A stretch of 64,000 bases of DNA from contig NZ_JAUHJR010000001.1 in the NCBI RefSeq assembly GCF_030412915.1, forward strand, positions 310,001 through 374,000, in the 5' to 3' direction. The stretch's first letter is position 1. Every line of letters begins with the position of its first letter. The position numbers and the translations under genes were made by a program. This document shows, piece after piece, positions 50,471 to 58,032 of the stretch. The notes under the pieces were generated by a model. That model saw only the letters and a list, made by a program, of their open reading frames with translations, did not search any database and had not been told where the DNA came from. Origin of the DNA: Nocardioides abyssi. GTDB taxonomy: Bacteria; Actinomycetota; Actinomycetes; Propionibacteriales; Nocardioidaceae.

Positions 50471-51102
50471 CGGCCCGGGCCGCGCTGACCGCGGCGGCTC
50501 GGCATCACGCTGACACCCTCGGGGACGGGCGGCAGCCCGACCGCGGTGCACAGCAGCTCGCCCCAGGCCTCGACGTGCGGGCCGACGTCGAGCGGCGTGC
50601 CCGGCACGGCACCGTCCGGCACGCAGGGGGTCCACGACGCGCGGACCTCGAGCTGGGCGGTCCCGCCCTCGTCGGACATCCCGCCGAAGCTCTCCGTCGC
50701 CACGCGGGTCACGGTGCCGGAGGCCATGGCGTACGTCGCCCCGTGGGCGTCGAGCGCCTCGGTCAGCCACGACCAGCCGACCTCGGCGAGCATCGGGTCG
50801 CTGACCATGTCGACCTCGATCTCGGCCCGCGCGTAGGCCACGCACCGGAAGGTGCCGTCCCACGCGTCGTTGCCGTCGGGGTCGTGGAGCAGGATGATCC
50901 GGCCGGTGCCCACGTCGACGCCGTCGACGGTCACGTCGGCGCTCAGGGCGGCGGCGTACGGCGCGATCCGCTGGGGTGCCGGCATCTCCTCGCAGAAGAC
51001 CTCCGGGCGCAGCCGCGCGGTGCGCATGCTCGCCACGGCGTCCCGGAACTCCGCGGGGCTCACCGCACCCGTGCCCGGGTGCGTCTCCTGACGCACGACC
51101 AT
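50467..51102 (-). CDS. DUF3000 family protein
   Basis: A 211-residue actinobacteria-specific protein: FRDAVASMRTARLRPEVFCEEMPAPQRIAPYAAALSADV, LLHDPDGNDAWDGTFRCVAYARAEIE, MLAEVGWSWLTEAL, SFGGMSDEG. ATG 51102 is followed closely by the rnd start (4-base overlap) and is preceded by TACTGT at 6 bases, so its message is probably leaderless. Divergent from hemE by 69 bases. Function not established. Confidence 0.9.
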   Translation of the reverse strand: MVVRQETHPGTGAVSPAEFRDAVASMRTARLRPEVFCEEMPAPQRIAPYAAALSADVTVDGVDVGTGRIILLHDPDGNDAWDGTFRCVAYARAEIEVDMVSDPMLAEVGWSWLTEALDAHGATYAMASGTVTRVATESFGGMSDEGGTAQLEVRASWTPCVPDGAVPGTPLDVGPHVEAWGELLCTAVGLPPVPEGVSVMPSRRGQRGPGR

Positions 51103-51108
51103 GGGGCC

Positions 51109-51114
51109 ACAGTA
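51109..51114 (-). promoter_or_regulatory. -10-like TACTGT hexamer for the DUF3000-rnd operon
   Basis: TACTGT on the minus strand ends 6 bases before ATG 51102; no Shine-Dalgarno. Confidence 0.45.
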
Positions 51115-51171
51115 GGTCGCCGCCGTCGAACCGATGTGCGAACACGCCGGAGCGGATGGGAGGCTTGTAGC

Positions 51172-52233
51172 GTGAGCAGCGCCGCCCGCACCCCCGACCG
51201 CCACCCCGGACTGCACGACAGCGCCTTCCTCAAGGCCGCCCGCGGGGAGGCCGTACCGCACACGCCGGTCTGGTACATGCGGCAGGCGGGCCGCTCGCTG
51301 CCGGAGTACCTCCGCGTCCGCGAGGGCATCGGCATGCTCGAGTCCTGCATGGATGCCGACCTCGTCACCGAGATCACGCTGCAGCCCGTGCGGCGGTACG
51401 GCGTCGACGCGGCCATCTTCTTCTCCGACATCGTCCTGCCGCTCAAGGCCGTCGGGGTCGACCTCGACATCAAGCCCGGCATCGGGCCGGTCGTCGCCTC
51501 GCCGGTGCGGACCCTCGCCGACGTCGAGGCCATCCCCGACCTCACGGCCGAGCACGTCCCGTTCATCACCGCGGCCGTCCGTGCCCTGGTCGGTGAGCTC
51601 GGCGCGACGCCGCTCATCGGCTTCGCCGGCGCGCCCTTCACCGTCGCCTCCTACCTGGTCGAGGGCGGTCCGTCGAAGGAGCACGCCAAGACCAAGGCGA
51701 TGATGTTCGGGGCCCCCGACGTGTGGGACGCCCTGATGCGCAAGATCGCCGGCATCGCCGCGGCGTACCTCACCGTCCAGGTCGAGGCCGGCGCCTCCGC
51801 CGTCCAGCTCTTCGACTCCTGGGCGGGCGCGCTCACCCCGGCCGACTACCGCCAGCACGTCATGCCGCACTCCACCCGCGTGCTCGCCGCCGCCGGTGAG
51901 CTCGGCGTGCCGCGCATCCACTTCGGCGTCGGCACCTCGAACCTGCTCCCGCTCATGGGCGAGGCGGGTGCGGACGTCGTCGGCGTCGACTGGCGCACCC
52001 CGCTCGACTCCGCGATCCCGCTCGTCGGGGACCGCGGTGTCCAGGGCAACCTCGACCCCACGCTGGTCTTCGCGCCCACCGACGTGATGACCGCCCGCGC
52101 CGCGGAGGTCATCGAGGCCGGCCGCGCCGCGAAGGGCCACATCTTCAACCTCGGCCACGGGGTCATCCCCTCCACCGACCCCGCCCAGCTCGAGCGGCTC
52201 ACCGAGTTCGTGCAGTCCTACCCGCTGGACTGA
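51172..52233 (+). CDS. hemE: Uroporphyrinogen decarboxylase
   Basis: A 353-residue enzyme with the HemE signatures PVWYMRQAGRSLPEY, FFSDIVLPLKAVGVDLDI, GFAGAPFTVASYLVEGG, QLFDSWAGALTPADY, HFGVGTSN, GVDWRTPL, GNLDPTLVFAP and FNLGHGVIPSTDP. It converts uroporphyrinogen III to coproporphyrinogen III. GTG 51172 is the start consistent with the family. hemY and hemQ, the later steps of the coproporphyrin branch, lie 5.8 and 11 kb downstream on the same strand, separated by unrelated genes. Confidence 0.96.
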   Translation: MSSAARTPDRHPGLHDSAFLKAARGEAVPHTPVWYMRQAGRSLPEYLRVREGIGMLESCMDADLVTEITLQPVRRYGVDAAIFFSDIVLPLKAVGVDLDIKPGIGPVVASPVRTLADVEAIPDLTAEHVPFITAAVRALVGELGATPLIGFAGAPFTVASYLVEGGPSKEHAKTKAMMFGAPDVWDALMRKIAGIAAAYLTVQVEAGASAVQLFDSWAGALTPADYRQHVMPHSTRVLAAAGELGVPRIHFGVGTSNLLPLMGEAGADVVGVDWRTPLDSAIPLVGDRGVQGNLDPTLVFAPTDVMTARAAEVIEAGRAAKGHIFNLGHGVIPSTDPAQLERLTEFVQSYPLD

Positions 52234-52262
52234 CCCGGCTGGACCGGCTGCCCACGGGCATG

Positions 52263-52430
52263 CCGCTGGTTGAGGAGGTTGCGCTGGCAACCGTCTCGGC
52301 ACCCGGTGACCGTGGTCGCTGCCCTGCACCGCTCGCCGGGTTTCGACACGGTCGGCGCTGGGGCGCCTCCCGGCTCAACCAGCGGGGCGCTCGACGCCCA
52401 GGCCGGGTCACCCCACCCCGGCTCAACCGG
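52263..52430. repeat. REP-like inverted-repeat element after hemE
   Basis: CCGCTGGTTGAG (52263-52274) is exactly inverted at 52374-52385 (CTCAACCAGCGG). The inner pieces ACCGTCTCGG and GGTTTCGACACGGT make two facing copies of the module found around the DUF222/HNH gene. A further partial right arm (CCCCGGCTCAACCGGCGG) overlaps the stop of the DUF4349 gene. This fills the 189-base gap after hemE. Confidence 0.8.
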
Positions 52431-53322
52431 CGGAAGCGGTGCGGCGGCGGAGCCGCCTGAGCAGCGCCACGCCGGGGACGCCGAGGACGAGGCCGACCAG
52501 GGCGAAGGGGAGGACCGCGCCGAGGACGGTCGCGGCGGCGACGAGGGTGGTGACCAGACCGTCCCAGCCGGCGGAGAGGCCGGCGAGGAAGCCAGCGTCG
52601 TCGGTGGCGGGCTCGGCGGCCTCCTCGGCGGTGCGGCCGATCGAGACGGTGAGGGTGGACTGCGCGGTCTGGTCGGCGAGGTAGGCCTGCTGCTTCTCCA
52701 GCGAGGCGAGGGCGGCCTGGCGGCGGGAGAGCTGGGCCTCGATGCTGACGATGTCGCGGATCGACTGGGCGCGGTCGAGGAGCTGCTCGATCCGCTCGAT
52801 GCTGCGTCGCTGGACCCGCACCCGGATGTCGACGTCGAGGACCTTGGTGGTGACGTCCTCGCTGGCGGTGCTGGCGTCGACGAGCTCGGCCACGCCCTTC
52901 AGGGCGTCCACGGCTTCGGTGAACCGGTCCGAGGGGACGCGCAGCACCAGCCGCGCGCGCTTCACCTCGCCGTCGTCGTCGGTCGCGGTCTGCTCCTCGG
53001 CCACCTCGCCGCGGAACCGGTCGACGACCTCCTGCACCTCCAGCCGCGCCTCCGCGACGTCGTCCGCGCGCAGGGCGACGGTGCCGGTCGAGATCACCTG
53101 GCGCTCCTCCTGGGGTGCCTCGACGTCGCTGACGGCGTCGGCGGCCTGGAAGCCGTTGGGGGCAGCCGCCTCGGCGAGGGCGCGGCCGCCGCCCTCCGCG
53201 GACGAGGCGGCGACGTCGGAGGACGCCCCGGCGTCGCCGTCCGAGCCGCTCCCGGAGCACGCGGTGGCGAGCGCCAGGACGGCGAGGACGGGGAGCGCGG
53301 CGAGGCGGGTGCGGCGGGTCAT
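52423..53322 (-). CDS. DUF4349 domain-containing lipoprotein
   Basis: A 299-residue lipoprotein with signal LAALPVLAVLALATAC (Cys about 22), a low-complexity linker, and the DUF4349 core RQVISTGTVALRADDVAEARLEVQEVV, RLVLRVPSDRFTEAVDALKG, ASTASEDVTTKVLDVDIRVRVQRRSIERIEQLL, followed by a coiled coil and a C-terminal membrane helix (VLGAVLPFALVGLVLGVPGVALL). ATG 53322 overlaps the LysR gene stop by 4 bases, so it is the second gene of that operon. Function unknown. Confidence 0.88.
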   Translation of the reverse strand: MTRRTRLAALPVLAVLALATACSGSGSDGDAGASSDVAASSAEGGGRALAEAAAPNGFQAADAVSDVEAPQEERQVISTGTVALRADDVAEARLEVQEVVDRFRGEVAEEQTATDDDGEVKRARLVLRVPSDRFTEAVDALKGVAELVDASTASEDVTTKVLDVDIRVRVQRRSIERIEQLLDRAQSIRDIVSIEAQLSRRQAALASLEKQQAYLADQTAQSTLTVSIGRTAEEAAEPATDDAGFLAGLSAGWDGLVTTLVAAATVLGAVLPFALVGLVLGVPGVALLRRLRRRTASAG

Positions 53323-54266
53323 GCCGTCTGGGACGGCACGACCTCCATCACGGTTCCCGTCGGAGCCGGCGTACGCCGCCCGCGGGCCACCTCGACGAGC
53401 GCGGCGCGCAGGTCGCGGACCCGCCCGGGCAGCTGGCCCTCGCGGTGGCGCAGCACCAGGGCCACGGCGGTCTCGTCGCCCGCGATGGGGCGGCACGCGA
53501 GCAGGCCGCTGCGCTCGAGCGGGTCGCCGACGACGCTGTAGTCGGGCAGCACGGTGACGCCGAGACCCTCCGCCACCATCAGCTTGCCCATCTCGGCCCC
53601 GTCGGTGGTGTGGCAGCGGCCGGGCATGCGCCCCTCGAAGAGCCGGTGGGCGAAGCGGTGCATGAGGTAGCCCGCCCGCATCGCGACGAACCGTTCCTCC
53701 CGCAGCTGGTCGATGCTCACCGACGGCTGGGCGGTGAGCGGGTGGTCGGCGGGCAGGACGACGACGGGCCGGCCGTGGACGAGCGCGGTGCCGGCGAGGT
53801 CCGGCGGCGCGTCGTCGCCGGCGAGCACGTTGACCAGGCCGAGGTCGAGGGAGCCCTCGGCGAGCCCCTGGTGGATCTCGGTCTGCTGGGCGTCGAGCAC
53901 CTCCACGGTGGCGCCGGGGTGGCGGTCCTGGAAGAGCCGGAGCGCGGGCACGAGCAGGGTCGAGGTGGCTGCGTTGACGGTCCCGACCCGCAGCAGCCGG
54001 GTCGCGGTGCTCTGGTCGCCGGCCGCCTGGCGCAACCGGTCGACCGCCTCGAGGACGTCGACCATGTTCTGCAGCAGGTCGCGCCCCTGGCGGCTGATGC
54101 GTGCCCCGGACCGGCGGCGGTCCAGCAGCGTCACCCCCAGCTCGCGCTCCAGCTTGGTCAGCGCCTCCGACAGCGCGGGCTGGGAGATGTGGAGCCGCTC
54201 GCTCGCGCGGCGCAGGGAGCCGTGCTGGGTGACGGCGGCGAGGTACTCCAGCTGTTCTATCCGCAC
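53319..54266 (-). CDS. LysR family transcriptional regulator
   Basis: A 315-residue regulator with an N-terminal winged HTH (IEQLEYLAAVTQHGSLRRASERLHISQPALSEALTKLERELG) and a two-lobed effector domain (VGTVNAATSTLLVPALRLFQDRHPGATVEV). GTG 54266 has GGAGG upstream. Divergent from a sulfur-scavenging flavoenzyme operon, which it probably controls, as CysB/Cbl-like or SsuR-like regulators do elsewhere; the effector is unknown. Confidence 0.92.
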   Translation of the reverse strand: MRIEQLEYLAAVTQHGSLRRASERLHISQPALSEALTKLERELGVTLLDRRRSGARISRQGRDLLQNMVDVLEAVDRLRQAAGDQSTATRLLRVGTVNAATSTLLVPALRLFQDRHPGATVEVLDAQQTEIHQGLAEGSLDLGLVNVLAGDDAPPDLAGTALVHGRPVVVLPADHPLTAQPSVSIDQLREERFVAMRAGYLMHRFAHRLFEGRMPGRCHTTDGAEMGKLMVAEGLGVTVLPDYSVVGDPLERSGLLACRPIAGDETAVALVLRHREGQLPGRVRDLRAALVEVARGRRTPAPTGTVMEVVPSQTA

Positions 54267-54299
54267 GGGTGGACCTCCAGGCGTCGGCGGCAGGTGACG

Positions 54300-54483
54300 A
54301 GCAAAGTCAAGTGACAATATCGACTTCAAGGCATCCGTGCGCCGCGGCGCACCGCCCGTTCGGACCGGCGGCTGCTGCGGGTCCTGCGAGCGGGGTGAAA
54401 GGTGCTGCCTTCCACCCGCCCGCCGCTTCCTCGCGTGTCGTGGGTCGCGTCGGCTTGCACTTGCTTTGTATTTCGACCAATCT
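54300..54483. promoter_or_regulatory. lysR / sulfur operon intergenic control region
   Basis: The 247-base gap 54267-54513 has an AT-richer patch at 54303-54329 with facing AAGTC and GACTT pieces (a possible LysR site of T-N11-A type), and a weak TTGCAC-17-CAATCT pair (54455-54460, 54478-54483) upstream of the operon. Neither is strong. Confidence 0.35.
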
Positions 54484-54513
54484 GATCGACATAGCCCACA
54501 GGAAGGTGCAACC

Positions 54514-55758
54514 GTGTCGACGTTCCTCACGTCCGATGCCGCGGAGACCGGGTCGTTCGCGGTGATCGGTGCCGGCCGCGTGCCGGTGCTCGACGCCGAC
54601 GCGGCCGTCGAGGTCGCCACCAAGATCAGCCGGCGCCTCGCCGACGGCGCCGCCGACCGCGACGCCGAGCGGGTGCTGCCGGCCGAGGAGGTCGACCTGG
54701 TCTCCTCCTCGGGCCTGCTCGCCATCACCGTCCCGGCCGAGCACGGCGGTGCGGACCTGCCCACCGCGGTCGTCGCCGAGGTGTTCCGCCTCCTCGCCAC
54801 GGGCGACCCGAGCATCGCGCAGGTCCCGCACAGTCATTTCGTCTACGTCAACGCCCTGCGCCACCAGGGCACGCCCGCCCAGCAGGCGTTCTTCTTCGCC
54901 GAGGTGATGGCCGGCAAGCGGTTCGGCAACGCCCAGTCCGAGGTCGGCACCAAGCACGTGCGCGACCACCGCACCACGCTCCGTCCGGCGCCGGGCGGCG
55001 GGTGGCTGCTCGACGGCGAGAAGGGCTACAGCACCGGCGCGCTCTTCGCCGACTGGATCCCCGTGCTCGCCCACCTCGACGTCGACGGACCGATGCACGT
55101 CGCCTGGGTCGAGCGGAGCGCGCCCGGCGTCAGCGTCGCCGACGACTGGGACGGCATGGGCCAGCGCACCACCGCCAGCGGCACGGTGCGCCTCGAGGGT
55201 GTCCGGGTCGACGACGCCCGGATCACGCCGTACCACCTGACCTTCGAGGGCCCGCAGACGTACGGCGCGTTCGCTCAGGTGCTCCACGCCGCGATCGACG
55301 CCGGCATCGCCCGCGCCGCGCTCGCCGAGGCGGCGGCGTTCGTCACCACCAGGTCCCGGCCCTACCCCGACGCCGGGGTCGATCGCCACGCCGACGACCC
55401 GCTGGTGGTGCACGCGTTCGGCGAGATGGAGGTGCAGGTGCGCGCCTGCGAGGCGCTCCTCGCCGAGGCCGCCCGCGCGGTCGACCGCGCGGACGCCGAC
55501 CTGACCGAGCAGACCGCCGGCGACGCCAGCCTCGCCGTCGCCGCCGCCCGCGCCGCGACGACCCGGGCGTCGGTGGAGGTCTCCAGCCGCCTCTTCGAGG
55601 TCGGCGGCACGCGGTCCGCGCTCGACGGGCTCAACCTGCACCGCCACTGGCGCAACGCCCGCACCCACACGCTGCACGACCCGGCCGCCTGGAAGGTCCA
55701 GCACCTCGGCCGGTACGCCATCGACGGCACGTACCCGCCCGCCCACGGCCAGATCTGA
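54514..55758 (+). CDS. SfnB-type acyl-CoA-dehydrogenase-like flavin monooxygenase
   Basis: A 414-residue protein of the acyl-CoA dehydrogenase superfamily, SfnB/DszC branch: LLAITVPAEHGGADLPTAVVAEVFRLLATGDPSIAQ, HSHFVYVNALRHQGTPAQQ, GNAQSEVGTKHV, GYSTGALFADWIPVLA and RHWRNARTHTLHDPAAWK. Such enzymes use reduced FMN to oxygenate sulfur compounds (sulfones, thiophenes) for sulfur supply. GTG 54514 has AGGAAGG upstream. First gene of a four-gene operon with SsuD-like, FMN reductase and flavin reductase genes. Confidence 0.85.
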   Translation: MSTFLTSDAAETGSFAVIGAGRVPVLDADAAVEVATKISRRLADGAADRDAERVLPAEEVDLVSSSGLLAITVPAEHGGADLPTAVVAEVFRLLATGDPSIAQVPHSHFVYVNALRHQGTPAQQAFFFAEVMAGKRFGNAQSEVGTKHVRDHRTTLRPAPGGGWLLDGEKGYSTGALFADWIPVLAHLDVDGPMHVAWVERSAPGVSVADDWDGMGQRTTASGTVRLEGVRVDDARITPYHLTFEGPQTYGAFAQVLHAAIDAGIARAALAEAAAFVTTRSRPYPDAGVDRHADDPLVVHAFGEMEVQVRACEALLAEAARAVDRADADLTEQTAGDASLAVAAARAATTRASVEVSSRLFEVGGTRSALDGLNLHRHWRNARTHTLHDPAAWKVQHLGRYAIDGTYPPAHGQI

Positions 55759-55787
55759 CCGCCCACCGCACGCACAGGAGTGACGAG

Positions 55788-56948
55788 ATGTCCCTGAAGT
55801 TCCACTGGTTCCTGCCCACCAACGGCGGCGACGGCCGCCACGTCGTCGGCGGTGGCCACGGCGTCTCGGCCGGTGCCGCCGGTCGGCCCGCGACCGTGCC
55901 GTACCTCGGCCAGATCGCGCGCAGCGCCGAGCAGCTCGGCTTCGAGGCGGCGCTGACCCCGACCGGCGCGTGGTGCGAGGACGCGTGGGTCTCCACGGCG
56001 ATGCTCAGCAGCCTCTCGGAGCGGCTGAAGTTCCTCGTCGCCTTCCGGCCGGGCCTCACCGCGCCGTTCCTCGCCGCGCAGATGGCCGGCACCTTCCAGA
56101 ACCTCTCCGGCGGCCGCCTGCTGCTCAACGTCGTCACCGGCGGGGAGAGCCACGAGCAGCGGATGTTCGGCGACTTCCTGGACAAGGACGGCCGCTACGA
56201 GCGCGCCGACGAGTTCCTCCACATCGTCCGGGCCCTGTGGCGCGGGGAGACCGTGACGTTCTCGGGCAAGCACCACTCGGTCGAGGACGCCCACCTCGCC
56301 CAGCGCCCCGACCCGCTCCCCGAGATCTACTTCGGCGGTTCCTCGCCGGCCGCCGGCAAGGTCGCGGCCAAGCACGCCGACGTCTACCTCACCTGGGGCG
56401 AGCCGCCGGCCGCGGTCGCGGAGAAGATCGACTGGATCAAGGGCCTGGCCAAGGAGGAGGGCCGCGAGCTGCGGTTCGGCATCCGCCTGCACACCATCGC
56501 CCGGGACACGTCCGAGGCCGCCTGGGCCGAGGCCGACCGCCTGCTCGCCGGCATCGACGACGAGCAGATCCGCAAGGTCCAGGAGGGCCTCAAGCGCAGC
56601 GAGTCCGTGGGCCAGCAGAAGATGCTGGAGCTCAACGGCGGCAGCAAGGAGGGGCTGGAGATCCACCCCAACCTCTGGGCCGGGGTGGGCCTGGTCCGCG
56701 GGGGCGCCGGCACCGCGATGGTCGGCAGCCACAGCGAGATCGCCGACCTCGTCGAGCAGTACGTCGCGGTCGGCATCGAGGAGTTCGTCCTCTCCGGCTA
56801 CCCGCACCTGGAGGAGTCCTACTGGTTCGGCGAGGGCGTCCTGCCCGAGCTGACCCGCCGCGGCCTCTGGCAGCACCCCGCCCCGCAGGTCGCGACCTCC
56901 GCCGCCGTGCCCTTCGGCGCGGCCGGCGGCAGCAGGGCCGCCTCGTGA
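55788..56948 (+). CDS. ssuD: SsuD-like LLM-class FMNH2-dependent alkanesulfonate monooxygenase
   Basis: A 386-residue luciferase-like monooxygenase: FHWFLPTNGGDGRH, TPTGAWCEDAWVSTAML (C63, equivalent in place to the conserved SsuD Cys), AFRPGLTAPFLAAQM, GRLLLNVVTGG, FGDFLDKDGRYERADEF and YFGGSSPAAGKVAAKHADVYLTWGEPP. It cleaves C-S bonds of sulfonates with reduced FMN and oxygen. ATG 55788 follows CAGGAG. The GTG of the next gene overlaps its stop by 4 bases. Confidence 0.92.
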   Translation: MSLKFHWFLPTNGGDGRHVVGGGHGVSAGAAGRPATVPYLGQIARSAEQLGFEAALTPTGAWCEDAWVSTAMLSSLSERLKFLVAFRPGLTAPFLAAQMAGTFQNLSGGRLLLNVVTGGESHEQRMFGDFLDKDGRYERADEFLHIVRALWRGETVTFSGKHHSVEDAHLAQRPDPLPEIYFGGSSPAAGKVAAKHADVYLTWGEPPAAVAEKIDWIKGLAKEEGRELRFGIRLHTIARDTSEAAWAEADRLLAGIDDEQIRKVQEGLKRSESVGQQKMLELNGGSKEGLEIHPNLWAGVGLVRGGAGTAMVGSHSEIADLVEQYVAVGIEEFVLSGYPHLEESYWFGEGVLPELTRRGLWQHPAPQVATSAAVPFGAAGGSRAAS

Positions 56949-57448
56949 CGGTCGCCGTCGTCGTCGGCAACCCCCGGCCCGGCTCGCGCACGCTCGCCGC
57001 CGCGACGTACGTCGCCCGCGAGCTGTCCGGCGCGGAGCCCGACCTGGTGGTCGACCTCGCGGTCCTCGGGCCGGCGCTCCTGGACTGGTCGGACCCCGAG
57101 GTCCGCGGGCTGGTCGAGGAGGTCGGGGCCGCCGACCTGGTGGTGGTCGCGAGCCCGACGTTCAAGGCGACGTACTCCGGTCTGCTCAAGCTGTTCCTCG
57201 ACCGCTTCTCGACCACGGGAATCCGTGGCGTGGCCGTCCCGTTGATGCTCGGTGCCGGGCCGGCCCACGCGCTCGCCCCCGAGGTGTCGCTGCGGCCGCT
57301 GCTGACCGAGATCGGCGCGACCGTCCCGACCCGTGCGCTCTACGTGGTCGACGACGCCCACGACGACCCCGCGGCGTACGCCGAGTGGTTGGCCGAGGCC
57401 CGGCCCCGCGTCGCCGCCGCCCTCTCCCCGACAGGAGTCCCCGCATGA
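56945..57448 (+). CDS. NADPH-dependent FMN reductase (SsuE/MsuE-like)
   Basis: A 167-residue flavodoxin-fold reductase: VVVGNPRPGSRTLAAATYVA (FMN phosphate loop), VVVASPTFKATYSGLLKLFLDRF and VPLMLGAGPAHALAPEVSLRPLL. It supplies FMNH2 to the preceding monooxygenase. GTG 56945 overlaps ssuD by 4 bases and its own stop overlaps the next start by 4, indicating tight translational coupling. Confidence 0.9.
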   Translation: MTVAVVVGNPRPGSRTLAAATYVARELSGAEPDLVVDLAVLGPALLDWSDPEVRGLVEEVGAADLVVVASPTFKATYSGLLKLFLDRFSTTGIRGVAVPLMLGAGPAHALAPEVSLRPLLTEIGATVPTRALYVVDDAHDDPAAYAEWLAEARPRVAAALSPTGVPA

Positions 57449-57978
57449 CCGCCACGCCCGACCCGCTGGCCACCGTGACCACGCTGACCACCAACCAGGA
57501 CCTCGACCCCCAGCGCCTCCGCGAGGCGTTCGGGATCTTCCCGACCGGGGTCGTGGCCGTCGCCGCCGAGGTCGACGGCGAGCCGGTCGGCCTGGCCGCC
57601 AGCTCCTTCACCTCGGTCAGCCTCGACCCGCCGCTGGTGTCCTTCTCGGTCGCGAACACCTCCAAGACCTGGCCGACGCTGCGCCGCGCGGCCCACCTCG
57701 GGGTGACGATCCTCGCCTCGCACCAGGGCACGATCTGCCGCCAGCTCGCCGGGCCCGTCGAGGAGCGGTTCGCCGGCATCGGCCTGCACACGACCGAGGA
57801 CGGCGCCGTGCTCCTCGACGAGGGGCTGGCGCGCTTCGACTGCTCGATCCACGACGAAGTCGTTGCCGGCGACCACACGCTGGTGCTGCTGCGCCTGCAC
57901 TCCGTCGAGAACGCCGACACCTCGCTGCCCCTGGTCTTCCACCGCTCCGGCTTCGGCCGGCTGGAGGCCACGGCCTGA
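57445..57978 (+). CDS. Flavin reductase, HpaC/DszD-like
   Basis: A 177-residue flavin-reductase-like split-barrel protein: LREAFGIFPTGVVAVAAEVDG, GLAASSFTSVSLDPPLVSFSVANTSKTWP, GDHTLVLLRLHSVE and PLVFHRSGFGRL. It reduces FMN with NADH for flavin monooxygenases. The operon thus has two unrelated FMN reductases, probably one for each monooxygenase. Last gene of the sulfur operon; 54 bases before hemY. Confidence 0.9.
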   Translation: MTATPDPLATVTTLTTNQDLDPQRLREAFGIFPTGVVAVAAEVDGEPVGLAASSFTSVSLDPPLVSFSVANTSKTWPTLRRAAHLGVTILASHQGTICRQLAGPVEERFAGIGLHTTEDGAVLLDEGLARFDCSIHDEVVAGDHTLVLLRLHSVENADTSLPLVFHRSGFGRLEATA

Positions 57979-58032
57979 ACGCTGGGCCTGACCTGGGCCT
58001 GACCGCTGGGCCGGGGGTGGGAGGCTGGTCGG

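Noticed and set aside
51127-51143. Possible SOS (LexA) box, CGAAC-N7-CGAAC, upstream of hemE
   Set aside because: The two half-sites are direct, not inverted, repeats, so it does not match the actinobacterial palindrome.
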